From Adenophora triphylla var. japonica (Eukaryota > Streptophyta > Magnoliopsida > Asterales > Campanulaceae): DNA of 64,000 bases. This document shows positions 20,542 to 31,329 of the stretch, piece by piece. The translations under genes and the position numbers were made by a program. A model generated the notes under the pieces. It did no database searches, was not told the origin of the DNA, and saw nothing but the letters and a program-made list of their open reading frames with translations. How positions within the stretch are numbered: position 1 is the first letter of the stretch; each line of letters begins with the position of its first letter. Location of the stretch: the NCBI GenBank assembly GCA_022495995.1, contig JAFEMH010001451.1, positions 62,001 to 126,000 on the forward strand, given 5' to 3'.

Positions 20542-23500
20542 GTGTGCGAGGGTAAGCACAAGACCGAGGAATGCTGGTATAAGGAAAAGAAATTTTTTAA
20601 TTGTGATAAAATGGGACATCCGCAATGGAAGTGCCCGGAACCTAAGAAAGTTGGAAATACTCAAGGAGCCGGAACTGATAAGAACAATGGAGGAGGTCGT
20701 GGAAGAGTGTTTACCATGACTGCCAGGGATGTGAGGGCCACCAATGATCTTGTAGCAGGTACGCTTCAAATTTATTCTCATAGCGTTTATGCGTTAATAG
20801 ACACTGGTGCTACACATTCTGTCATTAGCACTCCTCTAGCTAAGAAATTGAACTTGAAACCCGAGGCATTAGAAATACCTTTGGTAATAGATACTCCGAC
20901 TAGAGAGTCAATCCCTATCTCATCTGGTTATAAGATGTGTCCTCTGGGAATAGGAGATAGAGAATTTGAGGTGGATCTTATTGAGTTAGAGATGAACGAA
21001 TTTGACATTATCCTGGGGATGGATTGGTTAGCTGCGTACCATGCTAAAGTGGATTGCTTTAAGAAAGAGGTGAAATTCAAGTTACCCTCTGGAGAAGAGT
21101 TTAGCTTCCAGGGATCGAAGCCGAGAAGTCGATCGGGTCTTATTTCGGTAATGAAGGCTCGAAAAATGTTAAGAAAGGGATGTGAAGGGTTCTTGGCCTA
21201 TATTGGCGAGACGGACAAGAACGAAGTGAGTATAGAAGCTCTTTCGGTGGTCAGAGATTTCAAGGATGTTTTTCCAGAAGATTTGCCGGGAATACCACCA
21301 GAAAGGGAGGTGGAGTTTTCTATAGACTTAGTACCAGAAACCGCACCGATATCCAAAGCACCGTATAGAATGGCGCCGGCTGAACTTAAAGAATTGAAGG
21401 AACAATTGCAGGAATTATTGGATAAAGGTCTGATTAGGCCGAGTGTTTCGCCATGGGGTGCGCCAGTGTTGTTTGTGAAGAAGAAGGATGGATCGATGAG
21501 GATGTGTATCGACTATCGAGAACTGAATAAAGTGACGGTAAGAAATCAGTATCCGTTACCAAGGATTGATGATTTGTTTGACCAACTTCGGGGAGCGTGT
21601 TATTTCTCAAAGATAGATTTGAGATCGGGATATCACCAGTTGAGAGTGAAAAAGGAGGATGTTACGAAGACGGCCTTTAGGACAAGGTACGGTCACTATG
21701 AGTTTTTGGTTATGCCGTTTGGATTGACGAACGCCCCAGCAGTATTTATGGAACTAATGAATAGGGTATTTCAGGAATTTTTGGATAAGTGTGTAATTGT
21801 ATTTATAGATGATATTTTGGTTTATTCTAAGGCCAAGGAAGAACATGAAGTGCATTTAAGGTTGGTACTGCAAATCTTAAGGGAACAGAAGTTGTATGCG
21901 AAATTTAAGAAGTGTGAATTTTGGTTGGAGGAAGTAGCATTCTTAGGGCATGTGGTATCTAAGGATGGGATTGCAGTAGATCCGGCAAAGATAGAGGCTA
22001 TAGTGAATTGGGAGAGACCAACCACTGTCAGCGAGATTAGAAGTTTCTTGGGGTTGGCAGGATACTATAGGAGATTTGTGGAAGGATTTTCAAAATTATC
22101 AGGACCATTAACTAAGTTAACGCAGAAAGGAGCGAAGTTCGTTTGGTCGGAAGAATGTGAAAAGAATTTTCAAGAGCTGAAGAGGCGTTTGGTGTTCGCA
22201 CCAGTTCTTACAATACCATCAGGATCAGAAGGATTTGTGATTTATAGTGATGCTTCATTGAAAGGATTGGGTTGTGTATTAATGCAGAATGATAAGGTTA
22301 TAGCCTATGCGTCAAGACAACTGAAGAACCATGAGAAGAATTATCCCACCCATGATTTGGAGTTAGCAGCCGTAGTTTTTGCATTGAAAATTTGGAGACA
22401 TTATTTGTATGGGGTAAGTTGTCAGATTTATACGGATCATAAGAGTCTTAAGTATATCTTCACTCAGAAAGAATTGAATATGAGGCAAAGGAGATGGCTA
22501 GAATTACTTAAGGATTATGATTGTACGATTTTGTATCACCCCGGAAAGGCCAATAAGGTGGCAGATGCTTTGAGTAGGAAGAACCGTGGAACACTAGCGG
22601 TGTTGATCTCTAAGGGGGTAAGTACGTGGAATAATATTGAAATTTCTGGGTTGGAGGTAACAGTTAGTGGATACTTGGCTCAGATGAGTGTTCAGCCTAC
22701 ACTTTTGGACCGAATCAAGGAATCACAAGGGACCGATGGTGAGGCTGAAAAGATACGTGAAAATATGGTTAAAGGGAAGGCAACAAATTTTCCTATGGGA
22801 GATGATGGAATTTTGAGGTACCAATCAAGAATTTGGGTGACAGGTAATGAAGATATAAAAAGGGAGATTTTGAAGGAAGCTCATTGTTCGGGGTTTTCTG
22901 TACATCCCGGGAGTACAAAGATGTATAGGAATTTAAGAGAATCTTTTTGGTGGAACGACATAAAGGGAGATGTGGCAGAATTCATTTCAAGATGTTTGGT
23001 ATGTCAGCAAGTAAAGAGTGAACATCAGAAACCGGCAGGGTTACTGCAGTCGTTACCAATACCGGAATGGAAATGGGAGAATATAGCGATGGATTTGGTA
23101 GTAGGTTTACCAAGGACGTTGAAGGGTCACAACGTAATTTGGGTTATAGTGGACAGACATACGAAGTCGGCTCACTTTTTGGCAATTAAGGTGACAGACT
23201 CATTGGAGAAGTTAGCAAAGTTATATGTTGACGAGATTGTAAGATTGCATGGGATACCTGTGTCGATAGTGTCCGACCGAGATGCAAGATTCACATCAAA
23301 GTTCTGGAAGAGTCTACAGCAGGCATTAGGTACCGAACTAACTATGAGTACAGCATTTCATCCGCAGACGGATGGACAGTCGGAAAGAACTATTCAGACT
23401 CTGGAGGATATGCTAAGAGCCACATCATTGGACTGGCAAGGAACTTGGGACGAACACCTGACGTTAGTAGAATTCGCCTACAACAATAGTTTTCACGCAA

Positions 23501-23829
23501 GTATCGGTATGGCACCGTACGAAGCATTGTATGGACGGAAGTGTAGGTCACCTGCATGTTGGGATGAAGTGGGTGAGAGAAAATTGACGGGACCAGAGAT
23601 TGTTCAGGTAACCGCAGATAAAGTGCAACAGATCAGAAAATGGTTATTAACAGCACAGAGTCGACAGAAGTCGTATGCAGATCGCCGACGGCGAGATTTG
23701 GAATTTCAGTTGGGGGATCGCGTATTCTTGAAGATTTCGCCAACCAAGGGGGTCATGAGGTTTGGAATTCGTTGGAAGTTAAGCCCGAGGTATGTGGGAC
23801 CATTTGAAATTTTGGAGAGCTCAGATTGA
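20542..23829 (+). CDS. pol: Pol polyprotein of element E: protease, RT, RNase H, integrase
   Basis: 1095 open codons. Residues 1-32 are the end of Gag with the knuckles. Protease has [12 protein letters not shown] with the catalytic Asp near residue 87. RT has [29 protein letters not shown] and [10 protein letters not shown] with the Asp pair near residues 423-424. RNase H has [10 protein letters not shown] near residue 570. Integrase has a zinc finger ending CLVCQQ, then [17 protein letters not shown] and [13 protein letters not shown], and the GPY/F-type end RYVGPFEI. The annotated start is just the first Met after the gag stops; the natural product would be Gag-Pol. All catalytic motifs I looked for are present, so pol itself looks functional. 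Confidence 0.93.
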   Translation: MCEGKHKTEECWYKEKKFFNCDKMGHPQWKCPEPKKVGNTQGAGTDKNNGGGRGRVFTMTARDVRATNDLVAGTLQIYSHSVYALIDTGATHSVISTPLAKKLNLKPEALEIPLVIDTPTRESIPISSGYKMCPLGIGDREFEVDLIELEMNEFDIILGMDWLAAYHAKVDCFKKEVKFKLPSGEEFSFQGSKPRSRSGLISVMKARKMLRKGCEGFLAYIGETDKNEVSIEALSVVRDFKDVFPEDLPGIPPEREVEFSIDLVPETAPISKAPYRMAPAELKELKEQLQELLDKGLIRPSVSPWGAPVLFVKKKDGSMRMCIDYRELNKVTVRNQYPLPRIDDLFDQLRGACYFSKIDLRSGYHQLRVKKEDVTKTAFRTRYGHYEFLVMPFGLTNAPAVFMELMNRVFQEFLDKCVIVFIDDILVYSKAKEEHEVHLRLVLQILREQKLYAKFKKCEFWLEEVAFLGHVVSKDGIAVDPAKIEAIVNWERPTTVSEIRSFLGLAGYYRRFVEGFSKLSGPLTKLTQKGAKFVWSEECEKNFQELKRRLVFAPVLTIPSGSEGFVIYSDASLKGLGCVLMQNDKVIAYASRQLKNHEKNYPTHDLELAAVVFALKIWRHYLYGVSCQIYTDHKSLKYIFTQKELNMRQRRWLELLKDYDCTILYHPGKANKVADALSRKNRGTLAVLISKGVSTWNNIEISGLEVTVSGYLAQMSVQPTLLDRIKESQGTDGEAEKIRENMVKGKATNFPMGDDGILRYQSRIWVTGNEDIKREILKEAHCSGFSVHPGSTKMYRNLRESFWWNDIKGDVAEFISRCLVCQQVKSEHQKPAGLLQSLPIPEWKWENIAMDLVVGLPRTLKGHNVIWVIVDRHTKSAHFLAIKVTDSLEKLAKLYVDEIVRLHGIPVSIVSDRDARFTSKFWKSLQQALGTELTMSTAFHPQTDGQSERTIQTLEDMLRATSLDWQGTWDEHLTLVEFAYNNSFHASIGMAPYEALYGRKCRSPACWDEVGERKLTGPEIVQVTADKVQQIRKWLLTAQSRQKSYADRRRRDLEFQLGDRVFLKISPTKGVMRFGIRWKLSPRYVGPFEILESSD

Positions 23830-24028
23830 GTATAGACAGCTCAGATTCTGTGCCGATCTGAGTTATGATGAGCAACCTGTGAAAATTGTGGATCGGAAAG
23901 ATCAGAATTTGAGAAGGCGGATAATTCCGGACGTGAAAGTGCAATGGAGCAACCACTCAGAAAGAGAAGCGACGTGGGAGCTCGAGAGCGAGATGCGAGA
24001 GTCGTATCCCACCCTGTTTTCGGAATGA
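23830..24028 (+). pseudogene. Chromodomain of element E, out of frame with pol
   Basis: After [10 protein letters not shown] the pol frame ends at 23829. In another frame SYDEQPVKIVDRKDQNLRRR, VQWSNHSEREATWELESEM and the stop at 24026-24028 follow; this is the C-terminal chromodomain of Tekay/Del chromoviruses. The linker normally found between the two parts appears short by several dozen residues, so a deletion near 23820-23850 probably removed it and broke the frame. In intact relatives the chromodomain guides integration to heterochromatin. Confidence 0.8.
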
Positions 24029-24059
24029 GTGCGTTTGGTTTGGTGGACCAAACCCTTTT

Positions 24060-24072
24060 AAGGGGGCAAGAA
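24060..24072 (+). other. Polypurine tract of element E
   Basis: AAGGGGGCAAGAA directly before the 3' LTR. Confidence 0.82.
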
Positions 24073-26231
24073 TGTAACAACTCTAAAATTTATACTCTTT
24101 ATTTATTTAAAATATAATTTTCCTTAATTAATTAGGTTGGTTATTTAAATTAATTATAGGGATTAGAAAATTTAAAAACCCAAGTTAATGCACCTATTAA
24201 ATCTAGGTTGTTTTGAGGGAATAACTGAGGGAAGCAATTAGGAGCCTGGGAGTAACTGATGGAAGCAATTAGGAGCCTCTTAAATTGTTGTAATGGCAAG
24301 GAGGGAATGAAGGGCTGCTTGGGGTTATAAAAAGGAAAGGGTCATGGCAGTTTTCTTAGAGCTAAGTAAGAACAGAGAGGGAGATCACTGAGAGAAGAAG
24401 GCTGAGCCGTGAAAGAGGAAGAAAGAAGGAGACGTTGTAGCTGTAAAGAAGGAAAAGAGGAAGAGGCAATTGTCATCCAAGGTTTGGATTCGTTTCGGCT
24501 AACATATTCTTAGTGAATTTTTAAAAAAACCTGGAATTGGATTTAGGGGTCTGCATAACATTGCTTTGAATGTTTAATACTTATCTAATGAGATTAGGAT
24601 TTCAGTTTGATAAAAAGAATAGATTTGAAAACCTAATTTGATTAGGTTTTGAGGCATATTAAATCAATGGGTTGGCCTAAGATCATTGTATGCTAAAGGA
24701 TTAATTGGATTTATAGTTTGTGGGTGTTTTATTGCGTCTGATGTGTGTGTGCATGTGCCTGTTGAGGGTCTGTGTGCGTGTGTGTGTGTGTTTTGGGTGG
24801 TTGCAGAGAGTGTTCTGATGCATGTGTGTGTGCTGGGCATGTGTTATTGGTGTGGGCAGTAGGTGTTCTGCCGTGTGTGTGTGTGATGCGTGTGTGTTTG
24901 CTGGGAGTGTGTTAGTGTGTGTAGTGTGTGTTCTAGTAAGAGAAAGGAGTAAGAAAAGAAAAGAAAGAAAAGGAAGAAGGTCTGGAGATAAGAAAGAGAA
25001 GGAAATAGAAAATAAAGAAAAGAGAGAGAATTACAGAATAGTCTTAAAGATTTCTAGATTCTGCAAATCATTCCTTGAGTTTAAAAGTTAACAGTTTCTG
25101 TTAGAAATTAACGGAATCCAATAGAAACTTAACAGAAAAGGTTAGGAAGTTAACCCTAGAGTTAAGTAGAAGGATCTAGTGCATTAAGATAATATTGTAC
25201 ACTATCCTAAGACGCATTTACATGATTGTAGATTCGTGCAAGAAGTAATTGCAAGGAAACGCAAGCGTTTAAGGTAAGGGATTACGTTCCTTAAGTATAT
25301 TTGAAATTCATCCTTTAATGTAGGATTCCTCATAATTTGTTTCAAGCGTAGCTACTAATGGCCGGTAGCATTTGAACTCCGATGTTGATATAACGTCTTT
25401 TGATTATCTTACCCTTGATATATGTTGTTCAATGGGTATCTAAGTGAATTGAAATTGCTTTATGTATTCTTGTACACGAATATTATGTGAACCATAACTG
25501 TATCTAATTGAAACAGATGCAGTTAGATTAGTCTGATTGAAAAAGACTAATTAAGATAGTCTAGTTTGATTGAAAAGAACTTAGACTTTTAAATTGCTAC
25601 TTGATGAAGTAGTTTGAATATCAAGATATATCATAATAAGGGAGCACCCTGAAAAGGTGTAAGGTCTCTTATTCTCTTAACACCCTGAAAAGGTGTGACA
25701 CCCTGAAAAGGTGTTTGAAACTATGGAATTGATGGACTTGTGATAGGGCCATGTTCTCTTTAAGTATGATAACTGTATTTTGAATGTGTACAGTTAAAAT
25801 TATTGTTGATAGCCTTTCATTGAAGTATAATTCATTGGTTTCGTTCTTTCGGTCATCTCTCCTTAGTACCCGGAGAGATTCCGTATGAACTTGCTGAGCA
25901 TTGTTCGCTCACCCCTTTTTCTAATTTTTCTCCCAGATAAGCGATAGGAGAAGTTGATCGATCGCAGGGATGGCGGCTGGAATTAGGGTTAGGGGTAGCA
26001 TTAATCATTTCGGACTTAGCGAGCTAGTGGGTTGTACTAGCCGTTAAGGTTTAAAGACAGTTATTTTCTCATTTGAATTATGGTTAGACGTACTAGCCGT
26101 TAAGGTTTAAAGACAGTTATTTCCGCATTTGAATTATGGTTAGGATTTACTAGCCGTTGGGATACCTGATTTTGGGAATTTTATATTTGATTGTTAATGG
26201 TATTTAATTGATGAAAATTGGGGTCGTTACA
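24073..26231 (+). repeat. 3' LTR of element E
   Basis: TGTAACAACT to GTCGTTACA, 2159 bases. It differs from the 5' LTR mainly by scattered substitutions in the first 250 bases and by repeat number in the GT-rich part. Confidence 0.95.
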
Positions 26232-26236
26232 TCGGG
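26232..26236. repeat. Right target duplication of element E (TCGGG)
   Basis: Matches 16076-16080. Removing E and one copy joins the copia reading frame TRPD to VSYALS. Confidence 0.92.
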
Positions 26237-26513
26237 TCTAGTATAAATCATGGCATACATGACAGATCCAAATGCCGAAGCATATGGAACTTCATTCATT
26301 TCCCTTTTGCTCATCAGTTGTCATAAGACAATGCATATTGCTAAGAGAAATACCATAACCCATTGACGAGCTACTCTTCTTAGACTCTTCTAAGAACCTT
26401 GTCAATGTGAACACTTTGACTCAAACCAATTTATCCTTCTATATCTATCTCTATAGATCTTGATGCCAAGGATGTAGGCGGATTCACCCATATCCTTTAT
26501 TGAGAAACCTTTC
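26237..26513 (-). pseudogene. pol: Copia element D: RT-RNase H junction remnant
   Basis: On the minus strand: FSIKDMGESAYILGIKIYRD near the right end, then VPYASAFGSVMYAMIYTRPD at the left. These are the plant copia motifs that lie between the RT catalytic site and RNase H. The piece is bounded by element E on the left and element F on the right; the last five bases are F's target duplication. Confidence 0.88.
26509..26513. repeat. Left target duplication of element F (CTTTC)
   Basis: CTTTC directly before TGAAATTACC. The partner is at 47452-47456. Confidence 0.88.
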
Positions 26514-26896
26514 TGAAATTACCCGGATTTCGCGCGATGCGAAAGGCGGTTGTCTTTCGCGGGGGGTTGGTGTCTGAGACCTCGCTTCATGGGAAGGAAA
26601 AAATGAGGAGTCGCCACGCGGTTTTTGTATTTTGAGCCCAAACGTTGAGAAACGGCTTTAGAAAATGGTGTCGTTTTTATTGGTAGCAAAAACTTAGGAA
26701 AAGACTTTGAAAATGGGGGATCATTTTTATTGGTAGCAAAAACGAGTAAAAAGCTTTGAATACCAGAGATTGTTAGGTTCAGAGGTCACGTTACGTTTCG
26801 GGTAGAGTATTACGAGATCGCCCGAAACGCCTCGCATGACGAGTCTTTCTACCTTTCTCGAAAACGTGTGTGTGTGTGTGTGTTTTTGAAATGGGG

Positions 26897-27300
26897 GCTT
26901 GAATGACAAGCTTAATCTTGGTTTGAATGACAAACGTTGATTAGGTGACTTTGTTTGAAAAGACGAGCGTTTGAATGACAAACGTCGTTTTTGAGACGGA
27001 AATGAGCGTTTGCGTGGCAAACGTCGGTTTTGAGTTGAAATGAGCGTTTGCGTGGCAAACGTCGATTTTGAGACGGAAATGAGTGTTTGCGTGGCAAACG
27101 TCGATTTTGAGTTGAAATGAGCGTTTGCGTGGCAAACGTCGATTTTGAGTTGAAATGAGCATTTGCGTGGCAAACGTCGATTTGAGTTGAAATGAGCGTT
27201 TGCGTGGCAAACGTCGATTTTGAGTTGAAATGAGCATTTGCGTGGCAAACGTCGATTTTGAGACGGAAATGAGCGTTTGCGTGGCAAACGTCGATTTTGA
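26897..27300. repeat. Hairpin-forming minisatellite in the F 3' LTR
   Basis: About nine units of 36-39 bp built on CGTTTGCGTGGCAAACG, each a perfect 6-base stem with loop CGTGG. They are preceded by stem-loops with loop AATGA and arms GCTTG/CAAGC (26897-26911), GTTTG/CAAAC (26921-26935) and CGTTTG/CAAACG (26968-26984). The 5' LTR has the same block with fewer units (about 45680-45975). Confidence 0.88.
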
Positions 27301-27459
27301 GCTTTTGAAAAGGAGTTCGAAGGTCGAACTTCGGTTTTTTGAACCGGGCATTACATTGTTAACGATTTTTACGGGAAAAATGCATATTAAATGATATGCG
27401 ATCAACGAATTTCCCTCGGACTTTTAAATACTATCACGATCCAAACTGGTCGGACTTTG

Positions 27460-28330
27460 TAAATTAATTAAAGGTATCAAGGAATGCTTATCAATTAAAT
27501 GACGTTTTCTTAATTCAAGGAATCCTTCTAGACGAAACGCCACCTTGCATGTTTCTAGAATTAAATGGATGTGGATACGATCGATGTCGTAAATGACATA
27601 ACATGCCAAGGAAAATTCTAGAAGCTTGCCACCTTGCATGTTTCTTAGAAGAAGAGGATCGAGTGGCTACTTATGTCGTGCGACATAATAGGCCATGAAG
27701 ACTTCTAGAAGCTTGCCACCTTGCATGTTTCTAGAAGGAAAACGGTTATGGCTTGTTATGTCGTGCGACATAATAAGCCCATGCAGACAGCCTATAAATA
27801 GAGGCCTTCACCTCTCATTTTAGGCACCTCTCCTTCACCCCTCAGTCCCCCTCTATAGGAAATACGCCCAGAAGCCTCCCCTCTCTTCACATACCTCCCA
27901 AACCACACTAATCCTCCCAAATCAATCCCACACACACTTCCCACACACACACTTCACACACTCATCAAGAACCAAAGGTTCTCACGGAGCTAAGGCTTAA
28001 TTTCAGTTCCCCGTTTGGCTTTGAAGGCCCCTATATCTAACTTGATATAGGGAGTCGTGGTCTTCAAGGGTAACGATTTTCTACCCTTTTCCTTTCCCTA
28101 TCTTCTTTATACATGAAATCTATATGATAAATATGTTAATAATGATGTATCTTGATTAAAGTTGCATGCTTTAGCTTCATATTTCATAGATCCACATCTG
28201 ATTTCATCACATTTCATGTAAGAGGCTCGGCTTGACTTGGTTTTGCATGAACACTCGAGATGAGTGTGGATCCTCATATCCACCCCGGTTGAAGTGTTCA
28301 TTTTTAAAATACTAGCTCCTGAGACCTATT
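27460..28330 (+). repeat. Inverted LTR-like segment inside the F 3' LTR
   Basis: Absent from the other LTR of F. On the plus strand it has CCACCTTGCATGTTTCTAGAA repeated three times and CCTATAAATAGAGGCCT at about 27790-27806, then a CT/CA-rich leader. The same landmarks occur on the minus strand of element G's LTR (CCTATAAATAGAGGCCT near 54965-54950), so this is a related LTR promoter segment placed in reverse. I see no clear target duplication or TG...CA ends. Confidence 0.6.
27792..27800 (+). promoter_or_regulatory. Plus-strand TATA box inside the F 3' LTR
   Basis: TATAAATAG in GCCTATAAATAGAGGCC. It points toward the antisense gene at 31330, opposite to the element's own transcript. Confidence 0.55.
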
Positions 28331-28497
28331 GGGTGAAGTAACTTGGCTATTTTAAGGCCTTGTTACCTCGAGATCTCGGCTTAAGACTCGCTGTCACGAG
28401 ACGTTATGGCAGCGGCATGCGACGACAAACATAGCCCGATTAACAAATTTCGGTTAACTTTCCCTATTTTCGGATTGGGTACTGACAGTTAACCCCT

Positions 28498-28512
28498 CGG
28501 CGACGTCACTTC
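28498..28512 (-). other. Polypurine tract of element F
   Basis: On the minus strand CGCCGAGGGGTTAAC directly precedes the LTR start TGTCAGTACCC. Element G has CGAGGGGCTTC in the same place. Confidence 0.65.
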
Positions 28513-28792
28513 CGAAGGAGGTGGGGTCGTTGAAAAAGATAAGGATCCAAATCGGGATGCCTTACTTTGAAAGAGACACTGGGCGGTCACCGTTTGGACC
28601 CTTAGCGAAAAGGATTCCTACGTATCCCTAGCGGGAATCAAGCCGATCGTAGTTCGAAAGGGGGCAAGGGCCGCGCATGGGGACCTTGACTGAGCGAGAC
28701 ATGTTAGGAGGCGTCTAAACCGAATGAGACCATTCGCGAGGTACTACCCGAACGGAGGCTGTTGGGAGGCGTCGAACACAGGACTTCGAAAC

Positions 28793-28950
28793 CTTCGAGG
28801 GCGTGTGGCGCCTCAAACCGGAGTTGCTGAACCATACGAGGGCGTGTGGCGCCTCAAACCGGAGTTGCTGAATCATACGAGGGCGTGTGGCGCCTCAAAC
28901 CGGAGTTGCTGAATCATACGAGGGCGTGTGGCACCTCAAACCGGAGTTGC
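28793..28950. repeat. Tandem repeat of about 42 bp, four units
   Basis: Units contain TACGAGGGCGTGTGGCGCCTCAAACCGGAGTTGCTGAA, the last slightly changed (GGCACC). They are part of the noncoding array region next to the F 3' LTR. Confidence 0.88.
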
Positions 28951-29099
28951 GAGGATACATTTATCCTGTGACGAAGGCGTTCGTGCCTTGGGTGCTGGGC
29001 TTATTGCCGCCGCTTTATCCCGTGGGATGAGGTAAAAATGAGGGGAACGGTTGTGTTAAACTGGCGTTATTAACAACTCGGAAGGATCGACGTTTCTTC

Positions 29100-29490
29100 T
29101 TTAGAATCCTGCTGGGGATGAACATTCGGGCTTACCTTGATGGCCGAAGACGGATTGTTGTGAGGCGTTCGTGCCTTGGGTTTTGGGCTTATTGCTGCTA
29201 CCGGTGAGGTGGAACGATCGGGCTTACGACTGGCGGCCGGGAAGACGAATGTTCACTTGCTGAAGTGAAAAGATGTTCGGGCTTACGAGGATGGCCGAAG
29301 AGGGATTGTTGCAAGGCGTTCGTGCCTTGGGGTTCGGGCTTATTGCTGCTGCCGCTGAGGTGGAACGATCGGGCTTACGACTGGCGGCCGGGAAGACGAA
29401 TGTTCACTCACTGAAGTGAAAAGATGTTCGGGCTTACGAGGATGGCCAAAGAGGGATTGTTGCAAGGCGTTCATGCCTTGGGGTTCGGGC
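29100..29490. repeat. Long tandem repeat of about 175 bp
   Basis: Two and a half units with GTTCGGGCTTACGAGGATGGCC, GCAAGGCGTTCGTGCCTTGG and CGATCGGGCTTACGACTGGC in fixed order. No coding sense. Confidence 0.82.
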
Positions 29491-29493
29491 TTA

Positions 29494-30205
29494 TCGGACC
29501 GTGAAGGTCGCGATTGAGGTGAAATCGGACCGTGAAAGGTCTCGATAGGAGAGTGGAGGTCGGACCGCGAAGGTCGCGATTAAGGATTGAAATCGGACCG
29601 TGAAAGGTCGCGATTGAGGATTTGAGATCGGACCGTGAAAGGTCGCGATTAAGGATTGAAATCGGACCGTGAAAGGTCGCAATTAAGGATTGAAATCGGA
29701 CCGTGAAAGGTCGCGATTAAGGATTGAAATCGGACCGTGAAAGGTCGCGATTGAGGATTGAGATCGGACCGTGAAAGGTCGCGATTAAGGATTGAAATCG
29801 GACCGTGAAAGGTCGCGATTGAGGATTGAGATCGGACGGTGAAAGGTCGCGATTAAGGATTGAAATCGGACCGTGAAAGGTCGCGATTGAGGATTGAGAT
29901 CGGACCGTGAAAGGTCGCGATTGAGGATTGGAGATCGGACCGTGAAAGGTCGCGATTGAGGATTTGAGATCGGACCGTGAAAGGTCGCGATTAAGGATTG
30001 GAATCGGACCGTGAAAGGTCGCGATTAAGGATTGAAATCGGACCGTGAAAGGTCGCGATTGAGGATTGGAGATCGGACCGTGAAAGGTCGCGATTGAGGA
30101 TTAAGATCGGACCGTGAAAGGTCGCGATTGAGGATTGAGATCGGACCGTGAAAGGTCGCGATTAAGGATTGGAATCGGACCGTGAAAGGTCGCGATTAAG
30201 GATAT
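29494..30205. repeat. Satellite-like array, about 20 units of 33-35 bp
   Basis: Unit: ATCGGACCGTGAAAGGTCGC followed by GATTGAGGATTGAG or GATTAAGGATTGAA. Each unit has GACC-GTGAAA-GGTC, a small stem-loop. Related units (GACCGCGAAAGGTCG) form the array at 61490-62060 of element G. Confidence 0.92.
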
Positions 30206-31329
30206 GAGTGATGGAGAAAACCATTAGGAATTTTAACGTCTGGAGACGAGCGTTAGTGAAAACTAACTGGGAATTTATCCTCGGGGGATGGGGGGTTAGA
30301 AATGTCTAACTGAGGAAATTTTATACTTTTGGGGGGGCCAAAAGAGGTAAAATTGGAACTGCATAAAGCTGAGGGGCCAAAGTGGCAGAAATTTTTCTGG
30401 TGCAGTAAGAGTCCGGCCGTACGTACAACGACGCTATGAGGCTGGTGGACGGGTGGTCCGCCTACGCTAGGAGACTCGTGGAGTTCATGCGGTGCAGTTC
30501 CCGGAGGAGCGTGGATGTCCGTGAGCGAGGGCCGTCTAGGCCGAGAGGTTCGCCTGCTCCCACAGCTGGTGGGGAGGACTTTGCACAGGGGTTTGGCCAG
30601 TTCGCGGGCGGAACGGCAGGATTTGGAGTTCCTTCTTGCGCACTCGGGGCACGAGAGGGGAGTCCTCGAGTTCGCATACTCCGAGGAGGCCTTTTGCCTA
30701 TTCCCTAGGAGGAATTTGGCGAGTTCTTGTTTGCGACGGATCCGGCGGCGGCGGGCGGTGCGTCGAGTGCTCGGATGACGAGCAGGACTCAGAGTAGTCC
30801 TATTTTACTGCTTTCTTTCTTCTTTTTTTTTTGTATCGTTCAGAACGATTTGATTTGAACTATATTTGCAAAAAGGCGCCCGTGGGGCGGAACACATGCC
30901 ATATTTATTACGTGATCACCTTCATTATTTTTGGCAAATAAGGAAGTACGTTAATCAAAAATAAATAAAATGAGAAATGCATTAAAAATTGAACGGGTCA
31001 AAATTTAAGCCTATATGTACTAATTATTAATTATTTGCACTGTTGCACGAGCCCGGGGCGGAAGGGATATTGATATTTGTTGAATGAAACCAGGGGCAGC
31101 ACGCATGTTTCATAAGGATGAACAGGGAGTTGTTTGGAAATGTTTCCAATTTAGGCGGTAGGCTGCAGAGTTGACCAAGTCAGCTGCGAGAGGAGTCCGG
31201 CCGGACTTGGAATGAATTTCAGATTCTTTAAATTGCGGTTTCGGCTTTGCAATTGGTTAAGAAAGCTAGCATAGTTTTTGATCATTACATTTGAATTCTC
31301 TCAAACTTCCAAGGTTCCCTTCATTTTTC
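30206..31329. other. Spacer between arrays and antisense gene of F
   Basis: Contains GC-rich DNA (30400-30780) with weak frames on both strands that I do not trust, a poly-T stretch near 30825 and AT-rich DNA after it. GGAGTCCGGCCGGACTTG at 31191-31208 is a perfect 12-base palindrome (AAGTCCGGCCGGACTT-like) also found in the F 5' LTR near 47033. Confidence 0.45.

Larger units (their letters stand above)
16081..26231 (+). mobile_element. Element E: Tekay/Del-like chromovirus (Ty3/gypsy)
   Basis: A 10,151-base element with two LTRs (about 98% alike by eye), a PBS of the initiator-Met type, gag, an open pol frame with PR-RT-RH-IN and a C-terminal chromodomain in another frame. It is flanked by TCGGG on both sides inside a copia RNase H gene. 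The chromodomain after integrase and the Met PBS place it in the chromoviruses. It has one gag frameshift, two gag stops and a break before the chromodomain, so it looks defective. Confidence 0.95.
26514..28497 (-). repeat. 3' LTR of element F, mosaic
   Basis: From TGAAATTACC at 26514 (LTR 3' end on the minus strand) to CTGACA at 28497 (LTR start TGTCAGTACCC). The first about 950 bases match 45301-46310 closely apart from the number of 36-39 bp repeats. From about 27460 to 28330 it has no match in the 5' LTR. The last stretch again resembles the other LTR (TTTCGGTTAACTTT, GGGTAC). Confidence 0.85.

Noticed and set aside
26727..27405. Long minus-strand frames with repeated RRLPRKRSF-like peptides
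   Set aside because: These are translations of the 36-39 bp minisatellite in the LTR of F and recur at 45515-46031; no protein signal apart from the repeat.
29494..30205. Possible CRISPR-like array, since about 34-bp units repeat regularly
   Set aside because: There are no unique spacers; the whole unit repeats head to tail, and the setting is a plant retrotransposon.
30436..30778. GC-rich frames on both strands upstream of the F antisense gene
   Set aside because: High GC content lowers stop frequency; no motif seen and the frames overlap on opposite strands.
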